From the NCBI GenBank assembly GCA_020091685.1, contig CM034603.1, positions 28,984,298-29,048,297 on the forward strand: DNA of 64,000 nucleotides, in the 5' to 3' direction. The position numbers were made by a program, and so were the translations under genes. This stretch comes from Lutjanus erythropterus. Taxonomy: Eukaryota; Chordata; Actinopteri; Lutjaniformes; Lutjanidae. The notes under the pieces are model-generated. The model was not told the origin of the DNA, did not search any database, and worked only from the letters and a program-made list of their open reading frames with translations. The first letter of the stretch is position 1, and every line of letters begins with the position of its first letter. Positions 56,436-64,000 of the stretch are shown in pieces.

Positions 56436-59400
56436 TGTTTTTATATTTCAATGTCTGTATAAGGATGAAGCTTTATTTGTATCTGCACATATTGTTGTTT
56501 ATCAGTGAGATGTTGAATATTAATTTCCTGAGAGTGATTAAGCATGCAAGGCAAACTGAGTATGTAGGCCAGTTGCACCAGCAATGTTCATTAGACTCTC
56601 ATTAAAACACATGAGGAGAAAAAGACAAGACAACATAATGAGATGGTAGCTGCTGCAGTGATGACATACATGTTTTAGCGCTGGTTCTTCTCCCTGAGCT
56701 GAATCAGGCTTATCAGCAACATCGTACAGTAGATGGTCACAGCTGGTCACATCTGTCACTGTTTGGGCTTTTCAGGTTCTGGACCAGTGGAGCGAGTAAA
56801 AAACAGCTCTGGAACAAGAGCTGCAGGGGAGCAGAGGATGTAAAGCAGCCAAAAGAATCAGGCTTGTACACAACAAATACACCAGTGTATTGTCCCTCCA
56901 TCAGACCACCTCACTGTCACTTCACTATTCTCATTTGGAAAGCTAATAAACACAGTTCAATAGAGGAAGGAGGGAGACAGACAGGAGGAGATGGATGGTG
57001 AGGGTCAAGCAGCACAGCTGCACTCACAAAAGAGCCTGAACAGACTTAGAAACACCTCAATGCTTCCCCCTAATGGATAGAAACAGCATTTTATTCCAAG
57101 GACCAGAGGTAGTCAACATCTACATGATGAACAGAATAAAAGCCTGAAGCAGTTCCTTTGAAAATAAATCAAAAGACAAACTAGTTTCTTATGTGTCTTC
57201 CTGCTGTGCAATAATTTATAACTTGTGTTTTACATCAGGATCCAGTCCATAATAACTAGGGATTACTCTGTGCCACTTTCTTGCCACACATCTTTTTCTT
57301 GCTCTTAAAAATACATTTGTATTGATGCACTTTTAACTTAATTATCTCAAACATTATGGTCAAACATGTGAAATAAATATTCCAGACCCATGCAGGGAGA
57401 AATACATGAATACACAACATGACTCAGTTATGAAACACTGCTGCCTCTTTCTACTTTTGGCAGGTGACTGGAACCATTCAAACATTCAAAAACAGCCAAC
57501 AAATCCTTATCACAAGGTGGATACCTCCACATATTAATGTGACCGTGAACAGATCTCCAATCATTGCAAACAAATATGCAACAGCAAGAGAGACGGGGTG
57601 GATTGAGGAGTGGGAAAGAGTATGGCTCATTGTCCTGTATTTTTGTGTGTGTAATTTGTATATCTGCATGTTTATGCCACTACGTAGGATGGTGTGGCAA
57701 ACCAATAAAAAAAGTTGGACACAAAAAACAAAACTAAACTATGCATAAATTGCACTTGGCTGTTCTTTTTTTTTGTTTGAACTTAAAATAACTCCACACA
57801 GCTGATATGATGACAGCACTGCTGACAGGTCTCACTCATGTTCTAACTGCTGATTAAGTGACACATGCTGCTCATCTGTGTTACTCGTGACACATCTGTC
57901 TTGTCAACATGTTGCTCAAACTTCAGCTGAGGATTTCCATGATAGTTTAGGCTAATGAATCACACTATTATTATACTTTTTTTTTCCTCTCCTCGATATC
58001 CAATCCAGTGATTTTGATCAGTATCAGACTGATATGGATACTGAATGATAACCAGTACAAAGCCACGACAGGACTACAAAATATACATGGCTCAGATTTG
58101 AATGATGTCCCCCATTAGTCGTCATTAAATTAATATTTGGACGAGAGCAGCTCAGCAGCTTGACCTGAATTATCCATGACGCAGCAGATGTGACTTGATT
58201 CTTAATGTGGTTGGTTAAAGTGATTTTCTGTTAACTATAAAGGGCACGAAAACAGAATCACACAAAAGATTTTAGGTGTTTCTTAAAGACAGCTGAAAAT
58301 GTCGTCTTCTCACCCTCAAGTTCATACCACAGACAACACAGATTTTTGATATGTTGTGGCATCTCTGCAGGTTTCCAGCTAAGAGGTGTTAAAGCCGACA
58401 CATCCAGCTGCAGGTACAGAACAAATAAACACAGATTTATTGTTGGAGACTTTGCTTTGCATTTAGACTACATCACAGATAAATGGAAAAAGTTTTCATC
58501 AAGCTTGAACAAGAACTAATAGGAAGCTTTTTACATGATGTCGTTGACTATCAATGCATTAAATACCCATATTTTGAAATATAACTGAATGTTGCAACTC
58601 AAAATGTGACACGTCAGTATTCCTGTTACATCAGTATTTTGACTCTATTGGTGACAATTAGGTAACATGTTTGCATTAATCATGTTCTGTGTTGTCCTCC
58701 TCTGGGCTATGAGACATTTTGTTATCGGTGCTGCGCTGACATCTAGTGGACACAAGTCAAACGTTACATCTAAAATGATTAAAGGTACAAAAGGTCATTT
58801 ATATATATATATATATATAAACTAATTTATCCTTATTTTCATTATTTCCTTGAAAATTATTCTCCTCATAATCTTAAAGATTCATGAAATATTTATCAAG
58901 TAGCATAATGAACTAAGTAAAATATAGACAAAAATTGTTCAAGCCCTGCACACTGATTCGTTTTCTTTTCATGTGAATATACAGACAATAGAAGAGTGAT
59001 GATTAAACTGACTCATACTTAATAATAAGCTTAATGATAATCTCTAATTTGGTTTACAATGATTGATTAATGTGGTCACCAGGGTTTTAATGTTTATTTA
59101 TTACATTAATGTGTTTTTCATTTAGAAACTTGAAGTGTTGTCTGTATCGCTGACCGTTTCCTGTCATGCTGATTGTTTGATGATTAAAGTGCTGCAGAGA
59201 TGTGATGTAATAGTGTCAATGACAACCATCGACACAGATGAGCTTATTAAGGGAAGTGGCAGCTCAACACTTTTATGACACATGTCTATTTGCACTATGT
59301 GAAGTATGATGAAATGACACGACTCTGCCAAGTTGTGCCAACAAACCGGCCTCCTAGCAACAGCAGGATGCGAGATGAGTCACAGAAGTCGTGGACTGGA

Positions 59401-59759
59401 GTGACCGACGGGCCTTTAAAGTCCATAACCCACGAGCCGGTCTGAGGGTGTCAGGTTGACCATGTCAGTATGATCTCACTTCTTAAAATTCACTTTTATC
59501 TGAAGAAATGGTTCAGTTTATTTCTAACCTGTCAATCGTAATTTCTTTATTTTGTTTTATCTACTTTTCTCATTTTTTCACCCATCTTTGAGACTTGGGT
59601 TTTATATTTTGTTTCTATTAATCGGTCACACTGTTTGATTGTAATACACATCTTTTTAAAAAAAACAAAAAACAAAAATAAACGTTTATTCATGGTACAG
59701 AAAACTTGATTTGGGGCCAAGAATGGATCTGGTTTGTCTCTGTTGGGATAGATATTGTC
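56436..59759. other. Non-coding stretch, no gene seen
   Basis: Unique-looking DNA. A (TA)10 run lies at 58800-58819. About 59330-59460 is GC-richer, with an AP-1-like TGAGTCA (59377) and a CCTAGCAAC word, but there is no other support for a promoter. Confidence 0.55.
58800..58819. repeat. (TA)10 microsatellite
   Basis: Pure TA run. Confidence 0.95.
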
Positions 59760-59849
59760 CAGTGGGGGAAGGAAGTATTCAGATTCTTTACTTTAGTGAA
59801 AGTACTAATAACACACTACTTAAGCAAGAGAAGTCCTGCATTTCTAAGA

Positions 59850-60194
59850 GGTCAGCAAGTAACGATTATTTACTTTGGCAATTAATCTGTTAATTTATTT
59901 TTTATCTTGATTTGTCTTTTGGTCTATAAAAAGTTGGAAAATGGTGACAAATATTGAACAGTGTTTCCCGAAGCCCAAGCAGACCCCTTTAAATGTCTTG
60001 TTTGACTAAAACCCAAAGGTATTCAGTTTACTGTCATAAAGCAGTAAAGTAAACAGAAAATATTCACATTTAAGAACCTGGAGTCAGATAATTTTTTTTC
60101 TTCAGAAATTACTACTTACTTACTTAACACTTATCAAAATAGTTGGTGATCAATTCAATAATTGATTTATAATCAATTAATCGTTGCAGCTCTA
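59850..60194 (-). mobile_element. AATCG-family element, near full length (copy c), nested
   Basis: It begins GTCAGCAAGTAACGATTATT and ends AATCAATTAATCGTTGCAGC followed by TCTA. These are inverted versions of the family ends (GCTGCAACTAACGATTA; TAATCGTTGCAGCTCTA). The interior has TTTTGGTCTATAAAAAGTTG, AACAGTGTTTCCCGAAGCCC, AACCCAAAGGTATTCAGTTT and AAATATTCACATTTAAGAAC in family order. It is the most complete of the copies in the window. Confidence 0.75.
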
Positions 60195-60295
60195 GTTACT
60201 GGTAAACATACAAAAGTATAATCAGGAAATTTTATTTTAATTAAAAATGCAGAAAAAAAGGGGAGCTCATTTAAAACCTTTTATAGTTCCCGTGT

Positions 60296-60553
60296 AAAAC
60301 TGATGATTAGTTTCATTATCGATTAATCTGCCAATTTCTTAATCGATCGAGTGATTGTTTGGTTTGTAAAAATTCTGAAAATGTGAGAGATGCCTTAAAA
60401 TTATTATAAGAAAAGGCAATAAGTCCTCATAAATTGTTTGTGCAGCTGGCACCATCAAATGCTTTTCATGAAAAGTGATTTAAATGATTATGAAAATAGT
60501 TGCCAGTCCATTTTCTGCTAACTAATCGATGAATCAACTAATCAATTTTAGTT
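60296..60553 (-). mobile_element. AATCG-family element, related subfamily (copy d), nested
   Basis: GATGATTAGTTTCATTATCG, TTAATCTGCCAATTTCTTAA, TTGTTTGGTTTGTAAAAATT and the end AATAGTTGCCAGTCCATTTT, then CTAACTAATCGATGAATCAA, match a subfamily that differs from copy c in the interior. Part of its interior appears deleted relative to the fragment at 61890-62025. Confidence 0.65.
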
Positions 60554-60715
60554 GTACTTGTATACTGTTCAGTAGCTTAATTGTAAAGTCACCAAATCTG
60601 TCATACAGTGAAGTAAAAAATAAAGCAAAAAGAAAAGTACACAGTACAAATACTTTAAAATTTGTACTTAAGTACAGTACTTTAGTAATTGGACTTAATT
60701 ACATTCCAGCAGTGG

Positions 60716-61889
60716 TACTAACTCATGTTTTACTCATCGTCTTGGCCCTGTGTCACCCTGGAGTCCCATGTCAGGGAGAGGGAAGGTACTGACTGCTAAA
60801 CATAGATCTGAGCGTGACACATGAGGATTTCCCTGACAGCTGAGAAACTTCCTGCACGTCAGCTGATGTTTGTTATCGCAACAAAGATGTAAACTTCACG
60901 CCACCCCCTGCTCAAACGTCACACCTGGAAGTATATCCTTTTTTTTTTTTTTTTTTATCCTTTTTAAGTCAGCAACACCACAAACAGGAGCTATCACCAT
61001 CAGGAAACCTTAATCTTATTGAAAACTAATATATTTAAACAAAACCTGAGATAAACCTTCCATAGATAGAATGACACTAAGAAGAAATAATGGCTGCAAG
61101 AGTGGAATTTACCATCTTCTTAATTTCAAGATGAAAGTGTGATAGCCTCTATCACACCTCTATCATAGCGTGAACTCTCTATGTGTAAGATGTGAATCTT
61201 TGGCGCCCCCCAGTGGTAGCTTGAGGATAAGACACAGTGGCAGACAGCAGTCCACGTGTATTGAGGTAAATGAAACCTGTAGATCACAGTTTTTCAATGG
61301 GAATGGCTCATTTACAGATACAGAGAATTATTAAAAAAAATGTTGTAATATATTCCCAAACTAAAAAAGGTTTTAATTTGTCACAAACAGCAAAATTAAC
61401 TTAAATTGTTTCCTATTTTCTCCCTTAATTTCCTAGAGAATAACAGAAGTCAGCTCCAGATGCAAGACATGTGCTTATCCATCTAATGTGTTCTAATGTG
61501 CTGAATGATGATTGATCAAAAATTGAAAGGGTGTAGCCAATCGTTTGTTATTTGCATTGGTAATACCCCCTAAACACTATATAAGGGCAGGTGTGCAAAT
61601 GTGCAAATTCTATTATAATATAATAAGAAGAACTGCTGTAAATGATGCGGAAATGAGTGAGTGAGACAACAGAAAATAAAAACTTTGTATTAAATACTTT
61701 ATTTTTTGAAATATCAAACTTTTAGTGTTAAATGAAAAGAAATGGCTTTTGCTTTTTTTTTTTTACCAACTGCTCAGAGCTTAAAGGAAAAACTTTATAT
61801 TCTGTTTAACATTTGCTTTCAAAATATTAAACTAACAGTATCATTTATGGCATTAGAAATTTAGTCATATTTTTTGACTTGCCTCCTAA
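60716..61889. other. Non-coding stretch with poly-T
   Basis: No gene seen. Poly-T of 18 at 60939-60956. Confidence 0.55.
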
Positions 61890-62025
61890 CTTTTCATTAT
61901 GTCAGTTGATGGGCTCCACAGACATCTTCAAATGGCTTGTTTTGTCCAACCAACAGCCTAAATCCCTAAACTTTTGAACATAAGACCTTATACAATAGAT
62001 AAAAGCAGCGAATTTGTGAAGTAGG
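61890..62025 (-). repeat. AATCG-family interior fragment (copy e)
   Basis: GACATCTTCAAATGGCTTGT, TTTGTCCAACCAACAGCCTA and AAAGCAGCGAATTTGTGAAG are interior words of the copy-d subfamily. Both ends are missing. Confidence 0.6.
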
Positions 62026-62295
62026 AAATAGATATATGGGAAGTTGCGGCTGTTCAGATGTTTTGGCATTGAGCTGATTAGTTCATCTTCAGTAACGAGT
62101 TACCAGTATTATATTTCAGGTTTATAATAGATTTCAATTCCAATTTCATGACAATCCAGTCAATTTTGGAATGAAGTCTGCAACTCTCATTGGACTTTAA
62201 ATACTCCAATATAGAAACCTTGCAGACACATAGCAAATGAAATGCCAGCAGAGCAAACAAAACAGGGCTTGATTCATCTCATATCAAACCTAAGT

Positions 62296-62333
62296 CATGT
62301 TATGACCCACTAAAATTAGTGGGTCATAACGTG
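62296..62333. repeat. Near-perfect hairpin
   Basis: GTTATGACCCACTA (62299-62312), the loop AAAT, then TAGTGGGTCATAAC (62317-62330): a perfect 14-bp stem, extended by three further bases with one mismatch. No polymerase III box, T-run terminator or flanking repeat is seen. Confidence 0.85.
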
Positions 62334-64000
62334 TCACGTATGGAATTAATCTGCAGATGCTACAGTTGAAGATTAGACCAAACTAATTATGAATGTCAGT
62401 TTTTGAGCCATGACAAAGGCCAAAGTGTGGCCTGCAACAGACAAGGTGAGCCTATGGGGAAGTAAATCATCATGATAAACTATTCCAACCAATCCTTTTT
62501 TTTTAAATACATAAATTTAAATTTGATATATTACATTACACATTATCTTTATAGCTTGACCAATCTTTTTCTTAATTAAGCTTTGACTGTATATTTGGTC
62601 TGTAGGAATCTGACCAGAGCAAGCAACACTGTGGAAGTGCCATTGATTTATCGCCTTAGACCTTGATGTGCACATACTCTACCGTTTGCACTCACACCCA
62701 CACACACACAAGCCAATACAACAGCCGTTAGGGTCTTTTGCAGCTGAATGGCATGTCCTTTACAGAAGGTAAGTGCTTTACATGCTGCCTTAAAAAGTTT
62801 TGTGCCACCAACAAAAAGTTTGTAAGGTCTATTCAAAAAGAGCTCCCACACACGCATGCACAAACTCACACAACTTCATAAGCAGACACAAAGACACACA
62901 TGTACACACACACACATATATACACTTCCCTCACACTGAAAGCCCATGGCTTCTCTCCTTAGAGGGGCAATAAATACTTTGTAGCTGTGCCAACAGACAG
63001 CCCCTCTTTCGCAGTGTCAGCCAAAGTCTGAAAGAAACCAGCAAACAATGACTTAAAGAAAACATCAGCTTATCAAGTAGGCATGTAACAATCTCCTTCA
63101 AAACAGGTCGACATTTTGTTTCTTGAACTTTTCTTATAATTCTAATTCATTTTGTACATATATGCATTTTATACATTGAATGCAGCATAATCCACCACAC
63201 TGCAGCAAGTCAGAGAACACTGTCAAATCACACGTGATGTAACAAAGCAGATCTTGGCAACTGAGACAGTCTGAAAAAAAGAGGGTACAAAGCACTTTTA
63301 AATAAAAAGGGATACAAAATGTAAATAATAATGTAAACATTCATAAAATACCACTTAAGTACAACATGAACTAGTATGTTTTTCTTGTTTCTTTCTTTAT
63401 GTATATTTAAAAATAAAATGACCCAGACTTCGTAAAACTTCTCTAATTATTAGTCCTTGCCATTAACAATTTAAAAGAGGCAATGTCCATCAATAACTTT
63501 AACCGTTCATCAAAATATGTTTCATCTGACTTCAATGAAGAACAATCCAAGCACCAATAAGGCCTGCCAATGCATATCCAGATTTTTATTTGGATATACC
63601 TGGCGTTAGGGCAGGTTGTGTCCTAATAGGCATAGACAAAGAGAGTGCATTCATGTGCTTATCAGATGTGTGTTCATGAGTTTTTAAGTTGTAAAGTGGA
63701 AGTAACATGGATGCTCGGGTCAGACAGGGAATGCTGAATCTGTTTGTAGGCTTGTTGGCTAACTGATTTGTTGTCAGGGTTAATGCTAATAAATAACATT
63801 TCTAACTTATCCAGGTCACTGTATGTGGACAGCAATGGTTACAGCTTAATATCGTATTACAAACGACATTCAAGCGAAAAATTGATATGTAAAGCATGAA
63901 TTAATAAAAGGTTATCAGCCAAGCATTTACCATAATACTGCCATATTTCTATGTATGTAACGTCAGCAGACAAGAGCTTGGCTTGGCTTTCCAAGTTATT
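62334..64000. other. Non-coding stretch to window end, no gene seen
   Basis: AT-rich. CA-containing stretches lie near 62695 and 62900. A small TATCCA/TGGATA inverted pair occurs near 63577-63597. No exon-like frame. Confidence 0.55.

Larger units (their letters stand above)
59760..60715. mobile_element. hAT-like non-autonomous element with two nested inserts
   Basis: The left end CAGTGGGGGAAGGAAGTATT, then CAGATTCTTTACTTTAGTGA, and the right end TTTGTACTTAAGTACAGTAC, then a TTACATTCCAGCAGTG terminus, match the two ends of an abundant teleost element (CAGTGGTGGAA...). Outer sequence also reappears between the inserts (ACAAAAGTATAATCAGGAAA and GGGGAGCTCATTTAAAACCT at 60209-60280; TGTATACTGTTCAGTAGCTT at 60558). 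Clear target duplications are not visible. Without the inserts the element would be about 350 bp. Confidence 0.75.

Noticed and set aside
1-64000. CRISPR array, bacterial operon or phage genes
   Set aside because: Direct repeats present are microsatellites or transposon copies. There are no regular spacers, ribosome binding sites or compact gene arrays, and the repeats are vertebrate.

Overview
The window looks like intergenic or intronic DNA from a ray-finned fish, probably a percomorph teleost. That assignment is an inference from its repeats: Tc1/mariner remnants, fold-back hAT-like MITEs, a TTAA-flanked piggyBac-like MITE, L2/Rex1-like and RTE/Rex3-like LINE tails, a tRNA-derived SINE and many CA/GT microsatellites. 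I found no host protein-coding exon, rRNA gene or functional tRNA gene that I can defend. The open frames present are short, lack recognisable domains, or arise from microsatellites and transposon fragments. Nothing suggests bacterial, phage or organellar DNA.

Layout. 1-9 kb is mostly unique non-coding DNA with a few old repeats (a TTAA-ended repeat near 3.1 kb, a palindromic element at 4.7-4.95 kb, an interspersed repeat at 5.6-6.0 kb). An internally deleted Tc1-like copy lies at 9.05-9.44 kb and a long CA tract at 10.3 kb. From 11.6 to 25.5 kb come two copies of a repeat that occurs three times in the window, a hAT fold-back MITE with near-intact 8-bp target duplications (13.4 kb), an RTE-like LINE tail (16.9-17.2 kb), a Tc1-like remnant inside a piggyBac-like MITE (22.0-23.3 kb), and a 534-bp inverted-repeat element (25.0-25.5 kb). 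25.5-36 kb is mainly unique, apart from a long imperfect inverted repeat (28.9-30.2 kb), a hairpin (33.5 kb) and a hAT-like element carrying a minisatellite (33.6-34.3 kb).

36.2-37.3 kb is a minus-strand LINE split by a 350-bp TIR element. 38.1-39.75 kb is a TIR element split by another repeat. 41.8-42.4 kb and 45.2 kb are simple-sequence rich. 45.8-47.4 kb and 51.5-51.9 kb hold MITE and SINE copies. 54.8-55.9 kb is a minus-strand L2-like LINE with a readable reverse-transcriptase YADD motif. 55.9-56.4 kb is a tandem-like repeat followed by a family of AATCG-rich elements that recurs at 52.6, 59.85, 60.3 and 61.9 kb. Two of those copies are nested in a hAT-like element at 59.8-60.7 kb.

There is no gene network to describe. 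The recurring theme is layered insertion, which gives a relative order of transposon activity. A few repeat-poor blocks (about 6.7, 7.4, 14.6, 15.2, 21.75, 26.3 and 34.95 kb) have the texture of conserved non-coding or regulatory DNA, but that cannot be shown from one sequence. Family names come from remembered consensus sequences, not a search, so the confidence values should be read that way.
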